Shown: positions 9,857 through 21,005, numbered from the stretch's first letter. The stretch: DNA of 64,000 nt from Prorocentrum cordatum (GCA_963575745.1 CAUYUJ010021036.1:65001-129000), one strand, 5' to 3'. Notes: generated from the letters alone by a model not told the origin. A program made the numbers and translations.

Positions 9857-11026
9857 ATGTGGGCCTGGTGTGGTCGCGACGTGTGCTACAAGTGCTCGGC
9901 CTCGCTCGAAGTCCCCGAGGCCCCATGGCGTGAGGCCAGCGGCGCTTGGGCACCTTGGCGCGAGAGCGGGCAGGGCAAGTGTCGCAAGCATCGGGGGAGC
10001 ACTGAGCACACCGAGAGTGCTGCTGCCACCCCTACCTTGGGGGACCTGCTCCAGGCCCTGGAGAGCCAGGTCGACCCCGCCAATCAGATCGCCCTCGAAG
10101 ACTTCAAGAAGCAGGTCCAACCTCAGCCCAAGGAGCAGTCAGAGCCCCCGCACTCCAAGTACCAGAGGTTGGCGGTCGAGAAGCGCGCCAGCCAGGCACT
10201 CGAGAAGGCCGCCACCTCGGAGCAGAAGGCAATCATCTGGCTCGACGAGTGCCGACAGCGGACCTCCGACGCCGCCGGAGCAGTCGCCAGGGCCAAGAAA
10301 CAGGTCAGCGACACGTTGGCCCTCATCAGCCGCGAGCGGGGCACAGCCTGTCCCGCATCCTTCCCAGTGCCAACGTTCAACCTCGCCAGGCTCTTGGCAG
10401 AGGACCTGGACCAGCTGGACTACGAAGAGGGTGAGGCTTTCTCCACCCAGGGCCTCCTCGAGCTGGCCGACGATGAGAAGAAGCAGTGGAAGTCCCACAA
10501 GGCCGCCTTCGCCAGGGAGTTCAAGGCAGCCGTCACACAGGCTTTCGGGGGCACCGCCGAGGAGCTGCAGCGCAGGTGCCGCGAGCTGGACGAGCTGCGG
10601 GCCCGCCTCCAGGCCAAGCGTCGCCGCGCATCGTGCGAGGCCGACGCGCAGCCCCCAGCCCCAGCCACCCCCGACGGCGCTGCCGCCCCTCACCCCGGCG
10701 AGGCCGCCGTTCCCCAGCCTGCGCAGCCAGCATCATCGGGGGCGGGGGCCGTGGGCTCTGCGAGCGGGGTTGATCATGATGTTGGCGGCGATGCTGTTGG
10801 GCTGGCCCGCGAGGCGCGGCAGCGCGCGGCTGCCGCCGCAGCAGCCACGCAGCCAGGCCCCACTGTCAGGCACCCAGCACGCGCGCCGCCATGCCAGAGG
10901 CGGTGCGAGGGGGCGCCGCGGGACCAAGCCCCATCAGAGGCCAGGGCTGCAGTTTGTTGGACTCAGCGCTACGGCCATCGACTGCATAGACGAGGCACAG
11001 GACCTGGCCCATACCATACTTACTAG
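9857..11026 (+). pseudogene. LINE-B first ORF: Cys finger and coiled coil
   Basis: 389 codons. The N-terminus reads WAWCGRDVCYKC and then GQGKCRKH, a possible zinc-binding finger. Residues 60-270 are rich in Glu, Lys, Ala and Leu with long helical stretches (LEKAATSEQKAIIWLDECRQ, ELQRRCRELDELRARL), suggesting a coiled coil. The C-terminal 110 residues are Ala/Pro-rich and low in information. In LINEs such ORFs bind the element RNA. The upstream frame may extend to about 9840. No stop lies inside, but the downstream endonuclease is in other frames, so the original polyprotein is broken. Confidence 0.6.
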
Positions 11027-11739
11027 TTGCAGGAGCTGCGCCTGTCCGCCGACTGGAGGAGGGAGGTGGGGCAGCATGCTACAGGAGGAACCTGATAGCC
11101 GCCTTCGCCTTATCTACAGAGGGACCTGGCGGAGGGCGCAGTGCAGGAGTGGGGCTTCTGGCCCCAAGGAACATCGGCATAACCATCCTGGACGGCAAGA
11201 ACGGCTACGACTACTCACCGCCAGACTCGGCGGGAAGGATCGTTGTTGGATGGACCCCAGCAGGCCAGAGCGGAGGGTTGATGCTCATCTCGGCGCATTT
11301 CTGGGCTCATGAAGGATGGGCCATACGTGACCTGTTTTGGTTGGATGCTATCGGCGACCTCATCTTCAATTATGTTGTACCATGGGCCATGTAGGCAGAT
11401 GCAACTTGCAGTGCCACCTCTCTCGAATGTACAGGGTGGCTTGAGGATGGTGCGGGGGCACCCATCGTACCTGACCAGGTCACGTGCGCGGGCGTGGGCG
11501 GAGAAAAGACGATCGATTTCTTCGTCGTCGATCGCACCATCGCCTCCTCTTTCTCGCGCGCCTCAGTGCTGGACAGCTCAACGTACCCCCATTACCCAGC
11601 CCAGGTCATTCTCGAGTCGCACATTCGAGTCAAGCACGGCTGGAGGCTAGCCGAGCCTAAGCCGTTTCCCAGGTATTTTCTTATTGCATGTCGCAAGCAG
11701 CCACTTGACAGGCCAGAGCTTGGAGACCACAATCAGTAG
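10960..11739 (+). pseudogene. LINE-B EEP endonuclease, frameshifted with in-frame TAG
   Basis: Pieces in three frames line up with an EEP domain. FVGLSATAIDCI starts near 10965. LQELRLSADWRREVG near 11034 contains the QE catalytic context. RSAGVGLLAPRNIGITILDG starts near 11135. MLISAHFWAHEGW starts near 11281 and ends VVPWAM before a TAG at 11392-11394, where a GDxN catalytic block is expected. The same frame then continues to EKTIDFFVVDRTIA (about 11505) and HIRVKHGWRLAEP. At least one frameshift and one nonsense change break it, and the GDxN block is lost. Confidence 0.7.
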
Positions 11740-11744
11740 AAGGA

Positions 11745-12435
11745 CGAACAGATGCTTGATACATGGAATTTTTTCTCACAGCAGGCGGAGTCGGAGTTGG
11801 TCGATGTATGTCAACTGCAGCACCTTGAGGCCCTACTGCGCACGGGGTGGCCGCCCTCGTTGAATCCGCCCGCCTCTTGGTGGGCCGCAGCCACACGGCC
11901 GACCCAGGGGTACTGTCCTCTCGCGTTGCTGGAGGCGGGTTGCGTCACGTACCAGCGACATGGTTTGTTTGGCACAGACGGCCCTAGCGACGGGGTCTTG
12001 GGATAAGTACGGCGCGAGATGGCAACACCTTCAGCGGCACATCCTCGCAGGCGACTGATGCATCTCCCCGCTGGGAGAACGTGAAGGTGAGAAACCATTG
12101 GGCCTGCCCAAGTTTCTGCATTTCGGGATAGCTGGATATCGGCGGGGGCCGAAAGAGGCAGGAGGCGCCACCCCGGGTGCCAGGTGCGAGCTCTTCTCCA
12201 GTACCATCCTTTTGGTGGTGCCAGGTGCCAGGTGCACCGGCTTCTGCTCCAGCACCGTCCAGTTGGTGGTGCTGGGTACCGGGTGCACACGTCGGCCCTT
12301 TTGCAAACCGCAAGCCCAAGCCGCTTTCGCCAGGTGAAGCGGCTGAGGTCCGCAAGACACTGCAGGGTGCTGGATAGCGGCGGGGGGGCGAAAGCGGCAG
12401 GAGGCGCCACCCCGTCCTCTCAAGCGCTCTCCCTT
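11745..12435. other. LINE-B tail and a local duplication
   Basis: An open stretch at 11752-12006 (starting MLDTWNFFSQQAESELVDVC) may be the start of the region between endonuclease and RT. From 12129, GCTGGATA.CGGCGGGGG with GGCAGGAGGCGCCACCCC appears at 12129-12176 and again at 12369-12416. Between them a unit of about 50 bp (GGTGGTGCCAGGTGC) is repeated two to three times. Confidence 0.5.
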
Positions 12436-12596
12436 CAGGCTTCCTCCTCCTGCTCCTCCTCCTCCTCGTTCTCCTCTTTGTCCTCCCCCTCCTCCTCTTC
12501 CTCCCCCCCCTCCTCCTCTTCCTCCTCCCCCTCCTCCTCCTCCTCCTCCTCCTCCTCCTCCTCCTCCTCCTCCTCCTCCTCCTCCTCTTCCTCCGA
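12436..12596. repeat. (CCT)n tract
   Basis: Polypyrimidine triplets with a few CTT and C-run interruptions. Confidence 0.95.
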
Positions 12597-12756
12597 TCCC
12601 CATCAGCAGCCCCTTCGCCGATCCATCATGGAGGGCGAGATCGGACGGGGCCAGGACGAGGACACAGCCCTGCCAGAGCGCTCCGGGAGGCTCTGAGAAC
12701 GCCGCGGCACCCGAGACATCCTCCAGGGCCGTCAGATCTCAGCGACTTTGGATGTT

Positions 12757-13050
12757 TCCTCACCCGAATGTGTCTTCGCCCTGGCTTCGTCTTATGGGAG
12801 GCGACTCGTGGGAGAAGGAGGAGGAGGAGGAAGAGGAGGAGGAGGAGGAAGAAGAGGAGGAGGAGGACGAGGACGAGGAGCAGGAGGGGGAGGAGGAGGA
12901 GGAGGAGGAGGAGGAGGAGGAGGAGGAGGAGGAGGAGGAGGAGGAGGAGGAGGACCAGCGTGAACCCAAGACGCAGCTATGAAGAATATACATTCGGGGG
13001 AGGACTTATCCTCACCCGAATGTACCTTCGTCCTATCTTCGCCTTTGGGG
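12757..13050. repeat. Direct repeats flanking a (GGA)n tract
   Basis: TCCTCACCCGAATGT followed by CTTCG occurs at about 12757 and again at 13010, with a (GGA)n tract of about 140 bases (12818-12957) between. It looks like a local duplication around a microsatellite. Confidence 0.8.
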
Positions 13051-13342
13051 AGGGCGGTGGCCCATGCAGGGCCCAGGACCCGAACCTCGACGCCCCGGGG
13101 TCCCCGTGTGCCGAGGGAGGAGGAAGCAGAAGACTCAAGGGAAAGAAGCAGAGCAGGCTTTCCGGCCCCCTGGGGCGCCGCCCCCCGAGGCGATGGAGGT
13201 CATGGGCACGGACGGCGGCGGGCTCAGGCAGACGCCGCGGGCGCCACCCGGGCCCCGCAGGGGCGCCACAGGCCCCCGGAGGGCCGAGGCGGGGGGCAGT
13301 CCGCAGCCAGGGGGTGGAGGGTTTCTCCGAAGGGCTTAGGCG

Positions 13343-13705
13343 ACCCGTCCTCCTCCTCCTCCTCCGCCTCCTCCTCCCGCTCCTCCTCCTCCTCCTCCTC
13401 CTCCTCCTCCTCCTCCTCCTCCTCCTCCTCCTCCTCCTCCTCCTCCTCCTCCTCCTCCCTCCTCCTCCTCCTCCTCCTCCTCCTCCTCCTCCTCTCCTCC
13501 TCCTCCTCCTCCTCTCCTCCCTCCTCCTCCCTCTCCTCCTCCTCCTCCTCCTCCTCCGCCTCCTCCTCTCCTCTCTCCCCTCCCCCTCCCTCTACCTCCT
13601 CCTCTCCTCCTCCTCCTCCTCCTCCTCCTCCTACTACTCCTCCTCCTCCTTCTCCTCCTCCTCCCCCTCCCCCTCCTCCACCTTCTCCTCCTCCCCCTCC
13701 TCGGG
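13343..13705. repeat. (CCT)n tract
   Basis: About 360 bases of polypyrimidine triplets, the purest part being 13380-13460. Confidence 0.95.
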
Positions 13706-13779
13706 TCGCCCCCGGCCCCGGGGGAAACCGTGCAGGGGGGCCTGGAGAGCCGTGAAAACGAGCCCAGGCCGAGACCCCT

Positions 13780-13880
13780 AAGCCCCGCCGCCTTCTGTGA
13801 GAAGGCTTGCCCTCTCCAGTCTCCCCCATCGGCGCGCCGCCGAGAAGAGCTTTTTGTTCCTGGCCCGAGCGGCGCAGAAC
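13780..13880 (+). repeat. Dispersed repeat, copy 1 (about 100 bp)
   Basis: AGCCCCGCCGCCTTCTG, CCCCCATCGGCGCGCCGCCG, AGAAGAGCTTT and CTGGCCCGAGCGGCGCAGAA are shared in order with 22727-22825. Both copies follow a polypurine/polypyrimidine tract. Confidence 0.85.
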
Positions 13881-15279
13881 GTGTGTTAGTCCCATGTGTG
13901 TTATCCTCCCTCCGTTCCGCCGTTAACTCGCAGCTCTCGACAGTCATCCGTGCGCAGAAGCAGTGCTGCGGGGACTCGTCGGCGCCCCGCAGGGGTCGTC
14001 GGTTCGATGCGGTTCGCCCCTTGCCCTTGTTCAGACATTGACCCTCGGCTCCTCCTCCTCCTCCCGTCCCTATCCTCGTATTTCCTCCGCCTCCTGAATC
14101 CCCTCCCTTCTCTTCCCCGCTCCTGCCCCTCGCCCTTCTCCGCCGACAACTGGCGCACATGACCGACGCAACTTTCCGCTACTGACGTGACCCTTTCCGT
14201 CAGTACGGGTGGTTGTTGACGTAGAAATGCAATCGTGTTTTTGGTCGTTCAGAGAAGCCGACGTTCCCATTACCGACGTAACGTTTCCTTTAATATCGGA
14301 ATTCCCCGTTAGTAACGTGAGCGTTCCGTCGGTTCCGTCAGCTTCGTCAGTTATTTGCACGGTCTGTGGCAGAATTGGGCTCCCGCGACGCATGATGGAC
14401 ACATGTTTCTCCAGCCCATCTAACTTGAGTCAGCCGCGTTTCCCGCACTTCATTTCGCGCGCGGCACCTGCGATCCACCGGCGTGCCGAGACGCTCTGTG
14501 ACGCGCGCAGATATGCTTTTACACCGCGCGCAATTCACCGAAGGGCTGTGGTGGACAAACACTCATGTTAGCGTTAACACACGGTCTGAGGATCATCAAG
14601 ACATCCTGGCCACAGAAGGCCGTGCAGAAAAAAATGCTAGCAGGGAGCCTGCCAAGTTTGGGCGCGAATTCATGGGGGCAGTAAATGGAAGGGCAGCGAG
14701 GGCTACCGGAAAGGGGCCCTCCAGGGCCTCAAGAAATGTGCCCCTGAGGGCCGCGGAGGGGGCCTTCGGGGCCGGAAGAGGGCACTTTTCTTCCCCCCAC
14801 CTGGCGCCCCCCCCCCGTAAGTCGCGCCCAACAAGTGCTAGGGCCACCGCGATGGTGCGAAGGTTTTCCCGCTCCGCGGCCTGGGGCGCGGTCCGAGCGA
14901 GGGGCGAGGGGCGGGCGGGGGTTGCGGCGCGAGAGGCGCGGAGACGTTTGTCCTGGCAGGTGCCAGCGGCCCCGACCCGGAGATCCCGGTGCCCAGTGTT
15001 TGTGAAGCCGGGCGCGGTCGCCGGGTCTCGGGCCCCTGGGCCGTCAGAGATCGATGTGCGGCTCGAGGAGCGGCGCAGGCAGGCGGGCTCCTGGGGCTCC
15101 GGTGGTGATTCTTCCGCGGCGTGGCAGCGTGTCTGCAATGATTCAGGTCTGAGGGTGCCAGGTGCCAACGGCCCAAGGAGCGAGGGAGAGGGGAGAGTGG
15201 AGAGCGGAACCCATGGCGATGCCGGTGCTGCAGGACCGCAGTAAAGAGAGGACTGAGCCTGCCGACTGTGGGATTCGGC
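13881..15279. other. Intergenic with degenerate ACGTTCC repeats and an unrecognised frame
   Basis: At 14165-14350 short imperfect repeats of the kind TACCGACGTAACGTTTCC recur four to five times. A 253-codon frame at 14483-15244 is Arg/Ala/Gly-rich without any family I recognise, and the opposite strand is equally open, so GC bias explains it. Confidence 0.35.
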
Positions 15280-15655
15280 CTTGCTCAGGACTTTGGGGCT
15301 AACCCTCCTCTGATTCGCCCTAGATAAGCTCTGCCTGTGGGGGTGATGGGGGAGCACGGCTTTCCAAGGGACCGAAGTTGCTTGTCAGCGACCCCCCCCC
15401 ACATCTGCCACATAACCGAAAGTTTGAAGCGGTGTGATAATTAAGGAGATGGGAAGAGTGTAGCCAGCCCCCCGCAACGTGAATTCTGGCACCTACGGAC
15501 GGGGACAGGATGGCGCCGTCAACATTCACAAGCTGGGGACAAGGGGTCTTCAGCCATTCACGCGGGCAGGCCACCGAGGCCGATCCAAAGCACTGCACAC
15601 ATCTGCGACGACTATCATCAAGCCTTTGCTGAAACAAGAATTGGGCGAGGGCAGC

Positions 15656-15755
15656 AGCAGCAGCAGGGGGAGGAGGAGGAGGAGGAGGAGGAGGAGGAGG
15701 AGGAGGAGGAGGAGGAGGAGGAGGAGGAGGAGGGAGGAGGAGGAGGAGGAAGGGT
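15656..15755. repeat. (GGA)n tract inside the LINE-C 3' region
   Basis: About 95 bases of GGA on the plus strand. On the LINE-C coding strand it reads CTC/CCT and keeps the frame open as poly-Pro. Confidence 0.95.
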
Positions 15756-15759
15756 AGGG

Positions 15760-16861
15760 GCCACATCCGTTCCATCCGCACGCCTCTCCTGCCTCCTGGC
15801 GGCAGCCTGCTCCGCCTCAGCCGCGAAGCAGTCCAGCGAGGCCCGCAGCAGTCGCAGACGATGGGCTCGTGCCTCGCGTGCCTGCACTCGGTGCCGATCC
15901 GCCTCGGGGAGCCTGCAGCACACCGCCGCGTTATCCGCCAGCTCGCCAGCCACCGCGTTGGCAGGGGCTGGGCTTCGGACAGCCTTGCGACTGACAGTAT
16001 CATGCTCGTTATGACGACTGTGTGTGTGAACAACACTATGATGGCATTCGGGTCCCTCGTCCGAAGGATGTCGGCCAGCGCAACGCACATGTCCCCGTCC
16101 TCACCACGAGGTCGTCCGTACGCACGCTCGTGCCATGATTGGACAAGGGGTTCGCAGTCAGTGATGTAGGTGAGGTGGCCAGTCGTCGCCCACACCGAAA
16201 GAACGAAAGCACGAATCTCTCCGCGAGCGACAACCTGTCTGGGCTCAACCATGGCGCCAGCCACATTGGCAGCATCATTGATACATGGCTCGGTTGAGTC
16301 AAACATGGCAGTGGCGAGCCCAACCCGTCTGAACTTGGAGTTGCTGGAGTCTGGGCTCCCAGATGCGCCGCCTGCAATCATGATTGGTTGGGCCGCGGTG
16401 CCGTGTCCCATGCACCCACTCGTCGAATCATTGATGCCAGAGACACTCCACTGTTCCTGATCAACTGGAGGTGGCACACGCGTCCACGGTTCAGGAAGAA
16501 TGCCCCTCAGCCAAAACTCTTCACATACGTTCATCTTTGTGAGGGCCTCATGTACCGAATCATTCGAGTCGCCGTACGTTTTGGCACCCTTGCTAACCTC
16601 ACAAACCAAGTATCGATGCACCAAATATTCAGGGCCCTGGTGGCACCGATCGCAGTCCGAGCTCCCTGAGAAGTTCTTGACCATCTGCACCTTCCTAGCC
16701 TTTGGCCAACAGCCCGCAGTCGCCACCATGACCATGGTCTTCGCCAGCCTCTTGCCGTGCTCCACCTGACTCAAGTGCTGGATGAGGCGGCGATATGACA
16801 CATATTCGACGCCTTGCTCGAGACCACTGCCACAGTAGTGTTGGCCCGCCTGCTCCCACAC
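15760..16861 (-). pseudogene. LINE-C Cys/His knuckle and RNase H
   Basis: The N-terminal part has CDRCHQGPEYLVHRYLVCE (about 16605-16661), a C..C...H...C knuckle. RNase H follows. IMIAGGASGSP (about 16350-16385) occupies the place of a D-A-S-G first-Asp motif, so the first catalytic Asp seems lost. Next come ARGEIRAFVLSV (second site, Glu kept, about 16196-16231) and YITDCEPLVQSW (third site, about 16145-16173). The last site, VAGELADNAAV, is in another frame near 15960. A triplet tract interrupts the 3' end of the same frame. Its neighbour upstream on this strand is the RT at 17105. Confidence 0.7.
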
Positions 16862-17104
16862 CTTGAGAGATGCCGCTCTCTGGACATCTGTCAGGATGCC
16901 TTGGTGGGAGTCGCGAACCCTGCAGCCTGTGAAGATCTGGAAAATGCAATTATTCGTACGTTTTGGAACTTGCTACGTCCACGTGGAAGCTGACACTGGC
17001 GTCCACCCAGTGCGTAACAGATTCCGTATGACAGTTGATATGGGCCTACGAACGTTACGCGCTTTGTCGGCTGGCGGCAGTGAGGACATCTTGTCCGCGA
17101 TCTG

Positions 17105-18046
17105 TCACCACACCCGATGAGACACAGGAAGTATGTGTGCATGAGCCTGCCATACCCGAAGCCACACGTCGACACACTTGGTAGACATGGTGATGGCTGG
17201 ATCAGCACCGTGAACTCTCAAGTCCAGGACCGTTGACAAACACCGCCCACGATTGTATGACGAACATGCTTGAACCAATCGGCGCCGTGCAGATGCCAGT
17301 TGATGACCGAACACGCCGTGCACCGCATGGTCGTACAGCCCAGCGGGGATATCACCTTGCTTCTGCAGCTTGGCCATGACATGGTTCTGCCTTGACGCCC
17401 AGGTGAAGCACTTGATCTTCTTGCTCATGGTGAGGTGTTTGGCTTCACGCTTCGTCCTGGTCGGCCTGGCATGTCGGCCACAGCCGAAGTCAACTCCGAT
17501 GTAGGCCGCCTGTCGGACGGACTGAACATCGCATCTTGCCCTCTTCACCGCCTTCGCAACGGTCACCGCGCCCTGGTGGGTCGCACACACGATTGTCGAC
17601 CTGGCTGCCACTCGCAGCCTGCGCCTGCCCAGCTCACGGCTTGCGTCCAGCAGGCATCGCGCCATGCGTTGCCGCATTGCACGTCGCGATGCCTCCGCCA
17701 CTTGCGACAAGTCATTCACCCGCAGCTCGTGCCCCGTACGAGCATTGGCTGTCGCGACTGTCTTCGTCACGTATTGGGTAAGGATCTTCGCGAACCTGGT
17801 GCCTGAGCGGAGGCCCTGCACCGCGCGCCGGCCGGGGTCGAACGGGGCGCTGGCCGCGCCGAGCTGCCCCGAAGCCCGTGGGGCAATGCATCGAAGCATC
17901 TGCAAGTACAACATATCCGGGGAAAGCTCGAGTCTGAGGGCAGCTGCAACCAATGGGCCCCAAGGAATTGAAGCATGAAAGGCTTCTACGTCAAGCATCC
18001 CATGTGCATATTTGGATACCCATTCTATGTGCAACTTCATCGTCAA
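17105..18046 (-). pseudogene. LINE-C reverse transcriptase, palm and thumb
   Basis: 313 codons. Motif A context is LDVEAFHASIPW (Asp kept) near 17990. Motif B context is QGLRSGTRFAKIL near 17785-17820. The catalytic pair reads RVNDLSQ at about 17705-17722, where Y/F-x-D-D is expected, so the first Asp is Asn and the enzyme would be inactive. The thumb and connection (YIGVDFGCGRH, AKHLTMSKKIKCFTW, GDIPAGLYDHAVHGV) follow in one open frame. This RT joins the fingers piece upstream by a frame change. Confidence 0.75.
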
Positions 18047-18613
18047 TCGATCTCAAGAAAGCCTTTTGGAGACATGAATTGTCTTTTTACTGCAGCACCC
18101 CAGTGTTGTGCCGTGGATTGCGTCCAATCTTGCACCTCGCATTCTCTGACTTTAGGCTACAGACGGCCTAACATGGAAACAAGTCCGACGCCGCGGTCGG
18201 CACTCGACTTCTTTGGTCAAGTTGACCACAAACAGCATGGTCTGAATTGGCCAAGCAAGGGCGGTCTCCACGGCCCCAAATATGAAAGCTAGCTCTGCAA
18301 CACCAGCAGCTGGTAACATTTGAATACCTACTGGTGTAATGCGATCGGTGCCTAGTCCAGTCTTCGCCTTCATCTGGCCTGCCACCTCGAGTATCATGTT
18401 CGCTGTGATGGGAGGCAACGGTTCAGCCTCAGCCGCCACGCGTCTTCGTCGAAACCTTTCCCAGGTAGCAGAAATGCAGGGAGGCGACGGTGCCCACAGC
18501 CTTCGAAAATCTCGTCCCTTCTTACCCACGATGTTACGAGAATGATACAGCACCAGCTCCCCTGTCACGACCTCATGGGCAGGCAGCGGCATGGGCATGA
18601 GCGCCTTGTGCAA
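18047..18613 (-). pseudogene. LINE-C reverse transcriptase, fingers
   Basis: PPITANMILEVAGQMKAKTG followed by LGTDRITP matches the N-terminal RT block (K.KTGLG.D...P). GAVETALAWPIQTMLFVVNL is the hydrophobic strand that follows, ending before a frame change to the palm at 18046. Confidence 0.7.
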
Positions 18614-19060
18614 TCCTGCAGTGAAGTGAAAGCCGCCTGCCTCTGGACACGCTGCGACATCTTCTTGGCGCTCACCTCGTACGACTGTAGACTAGCGATG
18701 TCCTGCCGACCCTGGCCATTGCGTAACTCCAACCACTTGTGCCAAGACGGATCCTGTCCTGCACGCAGTGGTAGGTGGACTCCTTCAGGGCGGCCGCCGC
18801 ACACTTTGAGGCAAGCTTCACGATGCTGTCGCACTTGGTGCGCACCGTTGCTGCGTTCTGCGCGGCGAACGAGACCTGCGATCACTGCGTGGGCTCGCGT
18901 CCACCACTGAGCCTTGAGACCTCGCAAGCGCAGCTGGCGCTTGCGCGGTGTCTCATGAACTTGCTTGACAAGGTCCGACTGACCCCAGTAAGCGCCACAC
19001 CATGATGAGCGCTGACAGCCGCCTCCGGAGTCCGAACCCATGCCGAGTGCATTCCCTGCG
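18565..19060 (-). pseudogene. LINE-C region between endonuclease and RT
   Basis: A basic linker (KQVHETPRKRQLRLRGLKAQ, RAHAVIAGLVRRAERS) runs toward the RT fingers with a frame change near 18600. Upstream near 19000-19045 another frame gives AVSAHHGVALTG, which resembles the C-terminal histidine block of EEP endonucleases. Confidence 0.5.
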
Positions 19061-19110
19061 AAGTGATCGCTGGATTGAACGACAAGTCTACGGAGGGCAG
19101 CCTAGACGAG

Positions 19111-19680
19111 TGGACATTATATACACTGGCCCCCATGGAGCGAAACCGACCTCCCGCAACCGACCTCCCGCCGACATTGATCCCACAGGTCCCCAGGGAT
19201 ACTAAACGCGGCTTCGGGTACGGCGTCTCTTGGGCCGAGGGCGTCATGACCGTCACTCTACTACTGATTACTGGCCACGGGGGGGGGGCTCGAATTCGGG
19301 GGGGGGGGCTGCCAGACGCCGAACTGCGCCCAGCAGGGGGGGGGGGGCATCGCGTCAGCACCGCCGCGGCCGCCCCGACTCGTCGAGCTCGGGCCCCGCA
19401 GGAGGAGGGGAGGCAGGGAGGGGGGTCAGGGCACGCCCGCTGGCCCTGGGCGGTGACAGGAACGAGGCAGGCTGCATCCGCCTACGGATCTGGCCCGTCT
19501 GGCCAGTCTTCAACATCAAGATCAAACTTTGGGGCCAGGGTGGGCGGGCGGAGCCGGCGTGGCCCCCCTCCCCCCCCCCGTCGAAACATATTCGAGGGAG
19601 GGAGGGAGGGGGGGTCCCTCAATCTCCCGTCCCTCGGTTCCCGCCTGCCCTGCCGTGCACTTTCCCCCTGGGTCGGCCCA
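19111..19680. other. Intergenic, G-runs, nothing recognised
   Basis: GC-rich sequence with runs of 8-10 G at 19280-19350 and C-runs at about 19567-19580. No gene supported. Confidence 0.3.
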
Positions 19681-19922
19681 GGTATGTTTCGGGCCCAACG
19701 GTCTCTGTCGGGATGTCATGGGGGGATGTCTTGGCTTGGCATCGCTCGGACGTGTGCATGTTTTTCCGTCGGCGGGGACTATTAAGGAGCATCCTTGATC
19801 ATTTGGCGAAAAAAACCACGCACGAAACCGAAATAAGCACAGGGAATGGACGTTCGAGCGATGGCCAGGGTGTGTTTCAGGCCCAACAGTCTCTGTCGGA
19901 ATGTCATGGGGGGATGTCTTGG
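19681..19922. repeat. Direct repeat pair, 187 bp apart
   Basis: GGGCCCAAC.GTCTCTGTCGG followed by ATGTCATGGGGGGATGTCTT occurs at 19690-19735 and 19877-19922, each copy about 50 bp. Confidence 0.85.
19733..19862 (+). repeat. Dispersed repeat of about 130 bp, copy 1
   Basis: Shares GTCGCTCGGACGTGTGCAT-like, GGCGGGGA.TAT, GGAGCATCCT, GCGAAAAAAA, AAGCACAGGGAATGGAC and CGAGCGATGGCC in order with 20871-21005. One frame is similar in both copies (RSDVCMFF, RSIL, STGNG, SDG). Confidence 0.85.
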
Positions 19923-20556
19923 TGGAAGGGAAAGGAAGGAGTACAGCTGTGACCTCTCTCTCTCTCTCTCTTTCTGCGGGTGCATTGTGCAGCGGCTGAG
20001 CCTTGGCTCGGCCGTACGATCACCTCGGTTTGTCTTGAGGGTCTGGAAGGAAGAGGAGGGCCTGTCGGACATCTTCGTCGGTTGCTGCGGATGTCCTGCC
20101 GCCGGGATGCTCTCCGGCTGCTGCGCCTCGCCGAGAGGCGTCTGAGGGTATCCGACGACCGCTGAGACCCGAGCGAAGACCCGTACACCAGACGAGCAGG
20201 AATTTTGGCTCAGTGCGCCGCACCGCCGGTCCCACCACGCTTCGGCGCGACACACAATTGACATGTCCCCGTTCTCGAGCGTCCACGTCTCGAGCTGCTC
20301 CCGGCCGCAGTTTGCACGGCACAGCGCGTCGCTGGGCCCACCCGCCACGACACGCTGAGCAATGGTTCCCTGGACGAAGGCTCAGGCGACTCATCGCCGA
20401 CTCATCGCCGACAGGGGCCCGATAGCCCAGCCCACCCAGAAAGTGCTGCCTCGCTATCAGGGGCCTATCGCCGATCCATCGGCGGTGTATCGCCCATTCT
20501 AGCTGGATGTTTCCTCCCTGTGATGGTCACCCCTAGCATCCCCCCAAGCGATGGAG
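19923..20556. other. Intergenic, nothing recognised
   Basis: A short CT tract near 19955-19975 and ATCGCCGA repeats near 20390-20485. A sequence ATTTTGGCTCA at about 20208 recalls the spliced leader but the rest does not match. Confidence 0.3.
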
Positions 20557-20650
20557 GGGGGAGGAGGAGGATGAGGAGAAGGAGGAGGAGGAGGAGGAGG
20601 AGGAGGAGAAGGAGGAGGAGGAGGAGAAGGAGGAGGAGGAGGAGAAGGAA
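20557..20650. repeat. (GGA)n tract
   Basis: Polypurine triplets with GAA interruptions. Confidence 0.95.
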
Positions 20651-20870
20651 AGGACCCCTCCCACCTCCCGCACCTCCATGTCTTTCGTGCTGTTGCGTTT
20701 TGTGGCAGGTGCGGGGGTGTGTCTGCGTCGAAAAGGCTGTCAGGCTGAATGTTCATTGTGCCCCCCCCCCCACGAGCACGCACGGGCAAGATGGCCAGGT
20801 CGAGACTTCTCAAAAGGCCAGTTGCCGCATGGAGTGCAGCGGTGGCCCACCGCTCTGGCAGCGCAGTCCC

Positions 20871-21005
20871 ATGACTTGGTGTCGCTCGGACGTGTGCATT
20901 TTTTCTCGGCGGGGATTATGGAGGAGCATCCTGGGCCACCCTGCGAAAAAAAATCACGCACGGAACCGACAAAAAAGCACAGGGAATGGACCTCCGAGCG
21001 ATGGC
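20871..21005 (+). repeat. Dispersed repeat of about 130 bp, copy 2
   Basis: Second copy of the block at 19733-19862, same orientation, about 80 percent alike by eye. Confidence 0.85.

Larger units (their letters stand above)
9477..12010 (+). mobile_element. LINE-B: truncated or decayed non-LTR retrotransposon
   Basis: Begins after the relict spliced leader. It contains a Cys-finger and coiled-coil first ORF (9857-11026), a broken EEP endonuclease (about 10960-11739) and a short tail without a recognisable RT, so the 3' half is missing or decayed beyond recognition. Layout is as in LINE-A but the sequence differs, so it is another family or an old relative. Confidence 0.7.
15280..19110 (-). 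mobile_element. LINE-C: degenerate non-LTR retrotransposon, minus strand
   Basis: Reading the minus strand from about 19060 to 15300: the end of an EEP endonuclease (VSAHHGVAL), a linker, RT fingers, palm and thumb, a Cys/His knuckle, and RNase H with a last NxxAD-like site. The sequence differs from LINE-A, so it is a second family. Multiple frameshifts and lost catalytic residues show it is dead. The 5' end seems truncated inside the endonuclease. Confidence 0.75.

Noticed and set aside
14483-15244. 253-codon open frame
   Set aside because: The opposite strand is equally open, composition follows GC bias, and no family or motif is visible.
20198-20219. Spliced-leader-like ATTTTGGCTCA
   Set aside because: Eleven bases match in a row but the rest does not (about 15/22, none of the GTAGCC part intact) and no ORF follows closely. 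Could be chance.
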